A stretch of 13,526 nucleotides of DNA from an uncultured Desulfovibrio sp. (GCA_947176055.1 CAMWPE010000038.1:1-13526), one strand, 5' to 3'; counted from the first letter of the stretch, positions 7,425-13,526 are shown. Made by a program: numbers and translations. The notes: generated by a model from the sequence alone, not told the origin.

Positions 7425-7453
7425 ATCATATAATCGAACTGAATCAAGATCAA
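7425..7453 (-). promoter_or_regulatory. Candidate sigma70-type promoter for the 78-aa gene cluster
   Basis: On the minus strand, TTGATC (7448-7453; 4 of 6) is followed after 17 bases by TATGAT (7425-7430; 5 of 6). Transcription would begin near 7418, about 24 bases upstream of the ATG at 7394, which leaves a short leader containing the ribosome-binding site. The local AT richness of this stretch stands out from the flanking GC-rich sequence. Confidence 0.5.
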
Positions 7454-7668
7454 ATCCCCCGATCCCGCTCGTCAAGTCCCCGCCTCTTTTTTAACGGAGC
7501 GACAATCGCAAAACTTTAGAGCGTTTTTAGAAATTTTATACTGCCCTGCCTCCAGATCCCATCCGCGCCGCTGTCTGCGCGCGACGAAAAGAACCCATTC
7601 CTCGCGCAGGCTGGCGAGCGTTGTCCTCCGCGAAGCGCCCGGACCTTTAAACCAGACCTCCGCGCCAT
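7454..7668. other. Unassigned intergenic stretch between the cluster promoter and the porin terminator
   Basis: The gene-free gap from 7395 to 7720 holds a promoter candidate at its left and a terminator at its right. The 215 bases between them have no recognisable gene, tRNA or repeat. A minus-strand frame from 7475 to 7714 stays open for 80 codons but lacks an ATG or GTG start and runs through the porin terminator. A 62-codon minus-strand frame in 7516-7704 has the same problem and no ribosome-binding site. An AT-rich patch at 7507-7541 contains a TATAAA-like element on the minus strand without a good -35. Confidence 0.5.
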
Positions 7669-7699
7669 AAAAAAACGGCCCCCGTCCGCCGGGAGCCGT
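7669..7699 (-). terminator. Intrinsic terminator of the porin gene
   Basis: On the minus strand, ACGGC plus CCCG pairs with CGGG plus GCCGT across one mismatch (arms 7675-7684 and 7690-7699, loop 7685-7689). It is followed at once by seven T (complement of 7669-7675). It starts 21 bases past the porin stop codon. This is a classical strong Rho-independent terminator. Confidence 0.92.
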
Positions 7700-7720
7700 C
7701 GCAACCGCTTCCAGTTACGG

Positions 7721-9259
7721 CTAGAAACTGTACGCGAAGACCAGTTGCGCCTTCCAGGCGTCCTGCTTGTTAAAGGACGCGTCGCGGATATTGGCTTTTT
7801 CCCAGGCGCTGTTGTCGATAAAATTAGCTACGTACGCCAGATCCAGGTTTATTTCGAAGTTTTCGTACATCTGGTAATTGGTAACCAGGTTGAACTCCAA
7901 CAGGCTGTCTTCCGTAGTCAGGTACGGACTTGTGCCGGAAGCCCAGCCGTCATTCCAGGCATAGGGCGTCGTCATGTATTTGATCATACCCGTACTGTTC
8001 GTTCCCCCCCAGTAAACAGCGCGGAAAGTGTGCTTGAGACTCTCCAGGAAGCTGATATCGGCCAGCTGAATGCCGACGCCCCACGTTCCGGAATAGTCCA
8101 GGGCGTAATCGTTCCAGGCCCAGCCCAGGTTGCCGTCGCCCAGGAAAGATGTAAACGTGCCCATGGGAACAATCGAGGGCATCCGCTCGGAGCCGTTTTT
8201 AGGATTGCTGTCGTCGCCGGAGGCGTACCAGCCCAGTATTCCCGGCGTGACCCAGTCCGTCTTGTATTCGAGCAGGGCCTTGGCAAGCCAGCCTTCCCGT
8301 TCAGTATTGGCGCTCCGTCGGCTCGAGAAGCGATCCTTATACGCCCAGTAATGCCCCATGCTCTCCGTATAACCGTAATTAATATCAATTTCGATGTTCC
8401 ATGGATCAAAGGCGGTTATGGAAATTGGCAGACCGGCCCAGAACATATTGCCGTAAGTTTTGGTCGTATCGCTCAAGCGGTCGCGATCATATATCCCCGG
8501 ATAGGGATAGAGGCTGTAGTTCAGGTTACCGTCGGCGGTGTACACGCCGTCGTGAAATCCCTGCCACTGGGCGATTCCGTACATGGAATTCCGGCCTTTC
8601 ATACCATACATAATCCATGGCGTAATTTCGGCGCCGTCCAGGCGGACGGGAACCATGAGGCTAAACAAATCCAGGTTGTCCAGATAACCGGCTTGCGCGC
8701 GATTGGATTTGTAAGGCGACGTTCCATTAAAATTATCGTTCAGGGGACGCGCCCACAAAACGGTAACTCCCACATTGTCGTTTATGTCGTAATTGGCGGT
8801 TATACCGGCGACGTCTGTGTCCATAATCGCCGAGCCGCCGGCGACATTGGGCAGAGTCATGCCCTGAATACCCATGCGAACCTTGAGGGGAGCGTCCGGC
8901 ATAGCCCAGTCAATATAGGCGCGCTTCAGCTTGATCACATCCCTGCCATCCGCGCCCAGGGCCGCGCCGTCGCTGGCCTGCCCCCAGTTCTGCGTCCCTA
9001 TCTCGAAGTATACCGTTCCGGACAGGCTCTCGCTGGCCGCCGCGTCGAGTTGCAAGCGGACGCGCTGTTTAGCCTGGAATTTGTCGTCGGTGTTCTTTTC
9101 CCGCTCGTCGCCAAGACGCGTTGAGTGAACCAGCTTGTCGTCGGCGAGCGTAAAGCCCATCAGCCATTGGCCTTTGGTTTTGAAATCAATGGCCTTCGCT
9201 GGGCCGGTCCAGCCCAGCGCAATGCCCGCGCATATGAAAAGCGCCCATAAACGTTTCAT
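7721..9259 (-). CDS. Outer-membrane homotrimeric porin, Desulfovibrio type
   Basis: The protein has 512 residues. It begins with a classical Sec signal peptide (MKRLWALFICAGIALGWTG then PAKA, cleavage expected after residue 23). The mature part starts IDFKTKGQWLMGF and is rich in alternating aromatic/polar strands with Gly and Asn turns. It ends in AYSF, the C-terminal phenylalanine recognised by the BAM machinery. Recurring features such as YFEIGTQNWGQAS, LKRAYIDWAMP and VRMGIQGMTLPN resemble the large trimeric porins abundant in Desulfovibrio outer membranes. It should be a 16-to-18-strand beta-barrel for diffusion of small solutes; its selectivity cannot be read. The start has an excellent GGAGGGG site. 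It stands alone between a long structured leader and a strong terminator, so it is probably a highly expressed single-gene unit. It is the best taxonomic clue in the window. Confidence 0.92.
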   Translation of the reverse strand: MKRLWALFICAGIALGWTGPAKAIDFKTKGQWLMGFTLADDKLVHSTRLGDEREKNTDDKFQAKQRVRLQLDAAASESLSGTVYFEIGTQNWGQASDGAALGADGRDVIKLKRAYIDWAMPDAPLKVRMGIQGMTLPNVAGGSAIMDTDVAGITANYDINDNVGVTVLWARPLNDNFNGTSPYKSNRAQAGYLDNLDLFSLMVPVRLDGAEITPWIMYGMKGRNSMYGIAQWQGFHDGVYTADGNLNYSLYPYPGIYDRDRLSDTTKTYGNMFWAGLPISITAFDPWNIEIDINYGYTESMGHYWAYKDRFSSRRSANTEREGWLAKALLEYKTDWVTPGILGWYASGDDSNPKNGSERMPSIVPMGTFTSFLGDGNLGWAWNDYALDYSGTWGVGIQLADISFLESLKHTFRAVYWGGTNSTGMIKYMTTPYAWNDGWASGTSPYLTTEDSLLEFNLVTNYQMYENFEINLDLAYVANFIDNSAWEKANIRDASFNKQDAWKAQLVFAYSF

Positions 9260-9276
9260 TTCCCCTCCAAATACGT

Positions 9277-9290
9277 CGCCTGAAAAGGCG
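9277..9290 (-). other. Small hairpin just upstream of the porin ribosome-binding site
   Basis: CGCCT and AGGCG form a 5-bp stem with a 4-base loop, 17 bases upstream of the porin ATG and directly before the GGAGGGG site. It could affect mRNA stability or ribosome access. It is too short to be sure. Confidence 0.35.
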
Positions 9291-9313
9291 TCCTTTACTA
9301 AACCAGACCTGTC

Positions 9314-9342
9314 TTTAACCAGCCAACCATCGCGCGGTTAAA
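9314..9342 (-). repeat. Inverted repeat in the porin upstream region
   Basis: TTTAACC (9314-9320) and GGTTAAA (9336-9342) are perfect 7-bp inverted repeats with a 15-base spacer. They may be a protein-binding site or an mRNA hairpin in the porin leader. Confidence 0.35.
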
Positions 9343-9408
9343 ATTTTTGGTCGCAGTTTCGTTGATAAATCTTGCTCGATAAAATGCGGACAAATTTTTT
9401 GTACTAAA

Positions 9409-9451
9409 TCCGTATTTTAAACGCAAGCGAAAGTTTAAATTTTTATACGGA
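9409..9451 (-). repeat. Long two-part inverted repeat upstream of the porin
   Basis: TCCGTAT-TTTAAAC (9409-9422) pairs with GTTTAAA-(TTTTT)-ATACGGA (9433-9451), giving 14 paired bases around a 10-base loop with a five-T bulge on one side. The outer arm overlaps a TATAAA element on the minus strand (9442-9447), a possible but unsupported -10 for the porin. This arrangement could be an operator or a leader structure. The surrounding 9340-9540 is far more AT-rich than the rest of the window. Confidence 0.5.
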
Positions 9452-9544
9452 AAAGTTTGAAAATACATAACGCCCATTTTAGAAAAATCAATATTTTTTC
9501 GTGAAAACGCCGGTAAAGAGCGAGAAAAGAGAGAATGGGCGAAA

Positions 9545-10531
9545 TTATCGGGCGTAAAGCCAGCAGACTACCTCCCGATCGCCCAGGATTTCGCGGGGAG
9601 GGAATTCGCGGGAGCAGACAGGCAGAGCCTGGGAGCAACGAGGCTGGAAGGGACAGCCGGGCGGCGTTTGGCCAAGGGGAGGAACGGTTCCCTGTATGGT
9701 AGGGAGGCGGGAAAGGGTGCGGGAAGCGCGGCCGGGAGAAGACGCGATTAAGCCTTGCGTGTAAGGATGCAGGGGTTTGGCGAAAAGGGCTTTCGTCGAA
9801 GCTCGCTCAACGAGAACGCCGGCGTACATGACGCCTACAAAGTCGCCTACGTCGGCGACGACGCCTAAATCGTGAGTTACGAGCAGGACGGCCATGCCGG
9901 AGATATCCCGTTCCTCGACGAGAAGGCGCAGGATCTGGCCCTGGATTGTCGCGTCGAGGGCCGTTGTCGGTTCGTCCGCCAGCAGAAGCCGCGGTTTGCA
10001 GGCCAGGGCCATGGCGATCATGGCCCTTTGGCGCAGGCCGCCGGAAAGTTGATGCGGGTAATCGTTATAGCGGATTTCAGGCGAAGGAATTCCGGCCTGC
10101 CGGAAAAGTTCAAGAACCCGGGCTTTGGCTTCCTCTTTCGACGCTTTCCAGTGCAGGCGCAGGGGTTCGGCGACTTGCGGACCGACTTTCATGACCGGAT
10201 TCAGGGAGGTCATGGGTTCCTGAAAAATCATGCCGATAGCGGCGCCGCGAATTTTTCGGAGTTCCTTTTCGGAGATAGCCAGAAGATCGCGTCCCTCGAA
10301 CAGGATCTCGCCGGACAAGCGGGCATTCTCCGGGGTAAGGCGCATGACGGCCTTGCAGGTCAGGCTTTTGCCGCACCCCGACTCGCCCGCCAGGCAGGTA
10401 ATGGCGCCGCGCGGCAACTCCAGGGACAGATCGCGAACGGCCCGCGAAAGTCGCGAGCCGCTTTCGAAGCTCAAGGAGAGGTCGCGAATCCTCAATACGG
10501 GCGTCGCGACGCCGGCGGACTCGCCGTTCAT
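9545..10531 (-). CDS. Peptide ABC transporter ATP-binding protein (DppD/OppD type), without partner genes here
   Basis: The protein has 328 residues, the normal size for DppD/OppD. Visible motifs are Walker A GESGCGKS (49-56, Lys55), Q-loop FQEPMTSLNP (Gln104), ABC signature LSGGLRQR (162-169), Walker B LLLADEPTTALD (Asp186, Glu187) and the switch His220 in THDLG. The C-terminal oligopeptide-transporter extension (HPYTQGL and GCPFQPRC) has Cys293, 299, 306 and 323, the conserved four-cysteine pattern that can bind an iron-sulfur cluster in some family members. It should energise uptake of peptides, nickel or similar ligands through inner-membrane permeases. No permease, binding protein or DppF partner is in the window; such genes might lie elsewhere. 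The ATG is four bases after the mlaA stop and has no clear ribosome-binding site, so translation is probably coupled to mlaA. After its stop comes AT-rich DNA without a clear terminator. Confidence 0.93.
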   Translation of the reverse strand: MNGESAGVATPVLRIRDLSLSFESGSRLSRAVRDLSLELPRGAITCLAGESGCGKSLTCKAVMRLTPENARLSGEILFEGRDLLAISEKELRKIRGAAIGMIFQEPMTSLNPVMKVGPQVAEPLRLHWKASKEEAKARVLELFRQAGIPSPEIRYNDYPHQLSGGLRQRAMIAMALACKPRLLLADEPTTALDATIQGQILRLLVEERDISGMAVLLVTHDLGVVADVGDFVGVMYAGVLVERASTKALFAKPLHPYTQGLIASSPGRASRTLSRLPTIQGTVPPLGQTPPGCPFQPRCSQALPVCSREFPPREILGDREVVCWLYAR

Positions 10532-10535
10532 GGAA

Positions 10536-11435
10536 TCAGCGGGCGACTTGCGCGGCGCGCAGGCTGGCGTAAGCCTCGCGCATGGCTATATAGGGGTCTA
10601 TGGATATAGACGAAAGATCGTCGTAGGCCGGCAACACGTCGCCAAGGGCATTAAGCCGGAATACGACTTCCGTTCCCGTGGAATAAGGCCAGGGATTGAC
10701 ATAAAAAATTGGATCCGTGAAAACGTCGCCCACCCTGCCTATGGTGTCGCGCAGGGAACTGGGACCGATAAAAGGCCATACCAGGTAAAAACCCTGCCCG
10801 AAACCCCAGCGCCCCAGGGTCTGGCCAAAGTCCTCTCCGGATGGATCGACGGGCACGATAGTTTTTTTTGAGCTGGCCAAATCCACAAGGCCGGCGCTTC
10901 CCATCATGTTCATCATAAAGCGCGAGAATTCGACGCCCGCCTCCATGAAACGGAATTGCAGAATCGAATTGACAAATCGGGTGGGGAAAAGGACATTGTG
11001 AAACAGGTTCCCCAATCCGGTCTGAACGAATCGCGGAGTCAGCCAGGTCCAGCCTTCGTAAACTGGCTTGGCTACATGGATAAAGAAAATATCGTTAAAT
11101 TTGAACCAGAATCTGTTCCACGGTTCCAAGGGATCGGCTATGGACGCGACCGGCTCGTCGTCGTAATTGTCGAGATCGTTCGACACGGTCGCGCCCGGGT
11201 CTTCGACTACGACGGCGCCGCCGTTCAGCGACGGAGCGCCGGAATAGACAGTCGAAGGAGCGAGCGGGCCGCCGGTCGCCGCTCCGCCGCTTCCCATGGA
11301 TCTGGCATGGGCCGAAGCGGCCGGACCTGATTTTAAATCCGTGGCTGGCGTTTTTATAAGGAGACCAGGATCCTGGGCGAAGGCGGCTTGCGCCAGGAAG
11401 ATCAGAAAGAGAAGGCTGATTCCGGACAGTTTCAT
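10536..11435 (-). CDS. mlaA: Outer-membrane phospholipid-removing protein MlaA (VacJ)
   Basis: The protein has 299 residues. MlaA forms a ring in the outer membrane that takes misplaced phospholipids from the outer leaflet and hands them to MlaC. The family signature is clear: ADPLEPWNRFWFKFND (100-115), then NLFHNVLFPTRFVNSILQ, DFGQTLGRWGFGQGFYLVWP (203-221) and GPSSLRDTIG. The N-terminus is a Sec signal peptide with expected cleavage at AFA|QDP (residue 20). There is no cysteine for a lipobox, whereas E. coli MlaA is a lipoprotein. A Gly/Ala/Pro-rich linker of about 75 residues precedes the conserved domain, which explains the extra length over E. coli (251). The ATG overlaps the mlaC stop as ATGA, so the two are translationally coupled. 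Upstream is only a weak GGG-type site. Confidence 0.94.
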   Translation of the reverse strand: MKLSGISLLFLIFLAQAAFAQDPGLLIKTPATDLKSGPAASAHARSMGSGGAATGGPLAPSTVYSGAPSLNGGAVVVEDPGATVSNDLDNYDDEPVASIADPLEPWNRFWFKFNDIFFIHVAKPVYEGWTWLTPRFVQTGLGNLFHNVLFPTRFVNSILQFRFMEAGVEFSRFMMNMMGSAGLVDLASSKKTIVPVDPSGEDFGQTLGRWGFGQGFYLVWPFIGPSSLRDTIGRVGDVFTDPIFYVNPWPYSTGTEVVFRLNALGDVLPAYDDLSSISIDPYIAMREAYASLRAAQVAR

Positions 11436-12091
11436 TTTCCCGCGCCCTGGGCGATCACTTCTTTCGCCTTCTGGTTTATGCGCTCGATTAATTGATCGGG
11501 AGTCGCGCTCTTCAGGATATCCTGGAACTGGGTGCGATAGTTCCTCACCAGGCTTATATTCTCGATAATAACGTCATAGACGCGCCAGGAGCCGTCTTTT
11601 AACAACATCCGGTAATTTACGGGAGTGCGTTTTCCGTCTTTCAGCGTGATTGTAGTCTTCACTTCCGCGAGCTTGCCGTCCGGCGAGACAGTTTCGCCGT
11701 TATAGGCCACCTGCTCGCCATTGTAACCGGTTACCTTGTTCAAGTAAGTGTTGAAAAGCAGCTTGGCGAAGGCGTCGGCGAAGCGTTTTTTCTCTTCGGC
11801 GCTAAACTGTTTCCAGCGCGGGCCGACAGTGCGGGAGGAGAATTCGCCGAAATCAAAAATCTTGTAAACTTCGTTTTCGATGCGGCCGCGCGCCGCTTCG
11901 CGGGTAGCGGGATTCGAAAAATCAGGACTTTTGATGTCCGCCATGATCCGGTTCACAGCCGCGGAAAGAGCCTCCCTGGCTTCCTGGCCCGGTTGCGCCC
12001 AGGCCCCATCGGTCATAAAAAGACAGGCGAACAGCGCGATAATCGCCGCGCCCGCGCGCGGGTTCCAAAAACGCGGAATAACATTCGTCAT
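11432..12091 (-). CDS. mlaC: Periplasmic phospholipid-binding protein MlaC
   Basis: The protein has 219 residues, including an N-terminal signal sequence (hydrophobic AAIIALFACLF, cleavage expected near AWA|QPG, residue 32). The mature MlaC/Ttg2D domain includes YKIFDFGEFSSRTVGPRWKQ and then FSAEEKKRFADAFAKLLFNTY, both typical of the family. It also has KTTITLKDGKRTPVNYRM and a DGSWRVYDVIIENISLVRNY segment that matches the conserved ligand-binding fold. It ferries phospholipids across the periplasm between MlaA and the MlaFED complex. The start overlaps the mlaD stop as ATGA. A GGAGG ribosome-binding site lies within the end of mlaD, so this start is well supported. It looks intact. Confidence 0.95.
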   Translation of the reverse strand: MTNVIPRFWNPRAGAAIIALFACLFMTDGAWAQPGQEAREALSAAVNRIMADIKSPDFSNPATREAARGRIENEVYKIFDFGEFSSRTVGPRWKQFSAEEKKRFADAFAKLLFNTYLNKVTGYNGEQVAYNGETVSPDGKLAEVKTTITLKDGKRTPVNYRMLLKDGSWRVYDVIIENISLVRNYRTQFQDILKSATPDQLIERINQKAKEVIAQGAGK

Positions 12092-12540
12092 TTAATGCCT
12101 CCAAAGGCGTATTTGCTTATAAGCGATTCCAGATCGATGGGCGATTCAGTTTCCGCGATGGCGCCGCCGGGCTGAAGTTCGGTCTCCGAGCCGCCCCGGG
12201 AAAGAGAAATATATTTATCGCCAATAATGCCGCTAGTTTTTATGGACGCTATGGTGTCGTCGGAAAGATGCAGGTTCCTGTTCAGCCTGATGTCGACAAT
12301 AGCCTGATTTCCTTCGGGCGAATCGTCGAGGCGGATGGCTGTCACCCGGCCCACGGGCACTCCGGCCAGCTCCACATCCGCGCCGACCCGCAGACCGCTG
12401 GCGGAGTCAAACCTGGCGGTCAGTTCGAAGCCCTGACTGGAAAAGAGCTCCATTTTCCCGAGCTTTATGGCCAACCACGCCACGCAAAGCAGTCCTATCA
12501 ACACAAAAATTCCAACCGCGGTTTCCCGTGTCCTGCCCAT
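12088..12540 (-). CDS. mlaD: MCE-domain protein MlaD of the phospholipid ABC transporter
   Basis: The protein has 150 residues. One N-terminal transmembrane helix (about 8-26, GIFVLIGLLCVAWLAI) anchors it in the inner membrane. The MCE domain (about 36-115) is visible as GFELTARFDSASGLRVGADV then ELAGVPVGRVTAI, and SIKTSGIIGDKYISLSRG. In E. coli six copies make a ring on MlaE and pass lipids to and from MlaC. The C-terminal tail (116-150, ending KYAFGGIK) is shorter than in E. coli (183 residues in total). The start is preceded by a G-rich site (GGGGCGG). The gene follows mlaF after 87 AT-rich bases, the loosest junction of the operon. Confidence 0.95.
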   Translation of the reverse strand: MGRTRETAVGIFVLIGLLCVAWLAIKLGKMELFSSQGFELTARFDSASGLRVGADVELAGVPVGRVTAIRLDDSPEGNQAIVDIRLNRNLHLSDDTIASIKTSGIIGDKYISLSRGGSETELQPGGAIAETESPIDLESLISKYAFGGIK

Positions 12541-12575
12541 ACCGCCCCGCTTCGCGAAAAGCTAATTTTTTGAAA

Positions 12576-12602
12576 ACTATAAGTATAAAAAGAAAATTTC
12601 AA
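12576..12602 (-). promoter_or_regulatory. Possible internal promoter between mlaF and mlaD
   Basis: On the minus strand, TTGAAA (12597-12602; 5 of 6) is followed by TATAGT (12576-12581; 5 of 6), but with only a 15-base spacer. A second -10-like element, TATACT, lies at 12582-12587. Good hexamers with short spacing make this a weak candidate that could give extra expression of mlaD-mlaC-mlaA-dppD. Confidence 0.25.
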
Positions 12603-12622
12603 GCGCAAATTAAATTTTTCTT
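12590..12622 (-). repeat. AT-rich inverted repeat in the mlaF-mlaD gap
   Basis: AAGAAAATTT (12590-12599) pairs with AAATTTTTCTT (12612-12622) apart from one bulged base, around a 12-base loop. On the minus strand it is followed by a short T run. Its all-A/T stem with only one or two G-C pairs is weak for a terminator. It could reduce read-through from mlaF or be part of the candidate promoter region. Confidence 0.35.
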
Positions 12623-12627
12623 CCGCG

Positions 12628-13443
12628 TCAGGAGTCGAGCCATTTATTCAGGGCTTTAAGCACTTCCGGATTGGGCGGCTCGTCTTCGAAGCGCGGTCCC
12701 TCGTCCGGTCTTCGATTTAAAAAATTGACCAGGTACGGATCATGGCTGTTCAGAAGCTCTTCGAGGCTCCCCGCAAAAAGCGCGCGGCCTTCGCCGAGCA
12801 CCAGAACATGCTGGGCGATCCGTTTGAGGCTGGCCAGATCGTGACTGACCACGACGATGGTCATTTCCTTGTATTGGGCCCGCATTGAGAGCAAAAGATC
12901 GTCCATTCGCGCGGCTGTGATGGGATCGAGGCCGGACGTGGGCTCGTCGCATAGCAGGATCGCCGGTTCGGCTATTATGGCGCGCGCCAGGCCGGCGCGT
13001 TTACGCATGCCGCCAGAAAGCTCGTTGGGATAGTAGTCGGCAAAATCCGCGAGGCCGACCATCCGGAGCACCCGCAGGGCCGCGTTTCGCAGAAGATCCT
13101 TCTTGAGCCAGAGGTGCTGGCTCAAAGGGAGCGCCGCGTTCTGGGCCAATGTCAACGCGCCGAGAAGGGCTCCGTCCTGAAAAAGGACGCCCATACGCCT
13201 GCGCGTCCTCCGGAACTCTTCCTTGTCGAGGGCGTAAAGATCGCGTCCGTCGATCAGGATTTCGCCCGCGATTGGTCTTTGCAGTCCGACTATATGACGC
13301 AGGAGAGTGGATTTGCCGCAACCGGAGCCGCCCAGGATGACGGAAATTTCGCCTCCGGGCAAAGTCGCGTTTATATCGCTCAAAACCGTATGACGGTCAT
13401 AGCCGATAGTCAGATAGCGGAGTTCGATATTCCAGGCGCGCAA
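12628..13443 (-). CDS. mlaF: ATP-binding protein MlaF of the phospholipid ABC transporter
   Basis: The protein has 271 residues and is the cytoplasmic ATPase of the MlaFED complex. Motifs are Walker A GGSGCGKST (38-46, Lys44), Q-loop LFQDGALLGALT (Gln89), ABC signature ELSGGMRKRAGLARAI (141-156), Walker B ILLCDEPTSGLDP (Asp166, Glu167) and switch His201 in SHDLASLKR. The FQDGAL and LSGGMRKR forms are typical of MlaF rather than of drug or amino-acid transporters. The start is a TTG (13441-13443). An in-frame stop seven bases upstream excludes a longer protein, and the first in-frame ATG is inside the conserved domain. No strong ribosome-binding site is seen; the start is six bases after the mlaE stop, which suggests coupling. 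The C-terminal tail (about 245-271) is acidic and Pro-rich before a final helix. Confidence 0.95.
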   Translation of the reverse strand: MRAWNIELRYLTIGYDRHTVLSDINATLPGGEISVILGGSGCGKSTLLRHIVGLQRPIAGEILIDGRDLYALDKEEFRRTRRRMGVLFQDGALLGALTLAQNAALPLSQHLWLKKDLLRNAALRVLRMVGLADFADYYPNELSGGMRKRAGLARAIIAEPAILLCDEPTSGLDPITAARMDDLLLSMRAQYKEMTIVVVSHDLASLKRIAQHVLVLGEGRALFAGSLEELLNSHDPYLVNFLNRRPDEGPRFEDEPPNPEVLKALNKWLDS

Positions 13444-13449
13444 TGGAGC

Positions 13450-13526
13450 CTACAGCAAGAATGAGGTTATGACGTAGTACGCCGCGAGAATCATGACGCA
13501 GGAGATAACTACGGCTGAAGAGGTGG
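13450..13526 (-). CDS. mlaE: C-terminal end of the MlaE permease (rest outside the window)
   Basis: The last 24 codons of a minus-strand gene end at a TAG (13450-13452). They read TSSAVVISCVMILAA followed by YYVITSFLL. A small-residue start followed by a hydrophobic helix is the standard C-terminus of MlaE-family permeases, where the equivalent is TTRAVV-type sequence followed by the last transmembrane helix. Position immediately upstream of mlaF, separated by six bases, supports the call. MlaE is the inner-membrane permease on which the MlaD ring sits. Confidence 0.85.
   Translation of the reverse strand, partial: TSSAVVISCVMILAAYYVITSFLL

Noticed and set aside
7395..7475. N-terminal extension of the 78-aa protein to 105 residues
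   Set aside because: The extension overlaps the candidate promoter and lacks a good ribosome-binding site, whereas the ATG at 7392-7394 has AAGGAAGG just upstream.
7516..7704. A 62-codon minus-strand frame with an ATG near the porin terminator
   Set aside because: It starts inside the terminator hairpin, has no ribosome-binding site and an Arg/Gly/Ser-rich composition typical of noncoding frames.
7475..7714. An 80-codon minus-strand open frame between the porin and the 78-aa gene
   Set aside because: It has no ATG, GTG or TTG start with a ribosome-binding site and runs through the porin terminator. It is most likely chance openness in GC-rich DNA, although its composition is protein-like.
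7745..9124. A 459-codon plus-strand open frame opposite the porin
   Set aside because: It is the antisense shadow of the porin. It has no ribosome-binding site or recognisable domain, while the minus strand has a signal peptide, a barrel-like pattern and a C-terminal phenylalanine.
9872..10609. A 245-codon plus-strand open frame opposite the DppD-type gene
   Set aside because: The minus strand carries every ABC ATPase motif in one uninterrupted frame; the plus-strand reading has no recognisable motif and spans the dppD-mlaA junction.
1..13526. CRISPR arrays, tRNA or rRNA genes, insertion sequences and phage genes
   Set aside because: I saw no regularly spaced repeats, no cloverleaf-like or rRNA-like stretches, no transposase or integrase motifs and no terminal inverted repeats with flanking duplications.

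Overview
The window comes from a Gram-negative bacterium, most likely of the Desulfovibrionales (Desulfobacterota). The main evidence is the gene at 7721-9259, which reads like the outer-membrane homotrimeric porin family of Desulfovibrio-type bacteria. Outer-membrane lipid-transport (Mla) genes, iron-sulfur flavoproteins of the kind common in anaerobes and a DUF2333 protein agree with this. The placement is by recalled family resemblance, not by a search. Nearly every gene is on the minus strand; the only well-supported plus-strand gene is the flavoprotein at 4328-4993.

Layout from left to right. (1) 1-4104, minus: carbamoyl-phosphate synthase, with the large subunit carB transcribed first and the small subunit carA after it, cut by the left edge. 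(2) 4105-4327: a divergent intergenic region with candidate overlapping promoters facing each other. (3) 4328-4993, plus: an iron-sulfur flavoprotein-like NAD(P)H/FMN reductase. (4) A hairpin at 5009-5050 that can serve as terminator for both converging transcripts. (5) 5090-7394, minus: a four-gene cluster in transcription order of a 78-aa unknown protein, a 95-aa unknown protein, a membrane-anchored DUF2333 protein and a second iron-sulfur flavoprotein-like reductase. (6) 7395-7720: the cluster's candidate promoter, an unexplained stretch and a strong terminator for the porin. (7) 7721-9259, minus: the porin, preceded by an AT-rich leader full of inverted repeats. (8) 9545-13526, minus: an mla phospholipid-transport operon, mlaE (only its last 24 codons) - mlaF - mlaD - mlaC - mlaA, followed without a break by a lone DppD/OppD-type peptide-transporter ATPase.

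How the genes work together. The Mla proteins form one envelope pathway: MlaA in the outer membrane, MlaC in the periplasm, and the inner-membrane MlaFED complex (MlaE permease, MlaD MCE-domain ring, MlaF ATPase). They move phospholipids between the membranes and keep the outer membrane asymmetric. Three junctions are very tight (two ATGA overlaps and a 4-nt gap), which implies translational coupling. CarAB supplies carbamoyl phosphate for pyrimidine and arginine synthesis. The porin is a separate, probably abundant, single-gene unit.

I found no clearly new multi-gene system. The points most worth a second look are the lone peptide-transporter ATPase coupled to mlaA, the MlaA without a lipobox, the carB-carA order, the overlapping divergent promoters, the structured porin leader and the cluster with two unrecognised small proteins.
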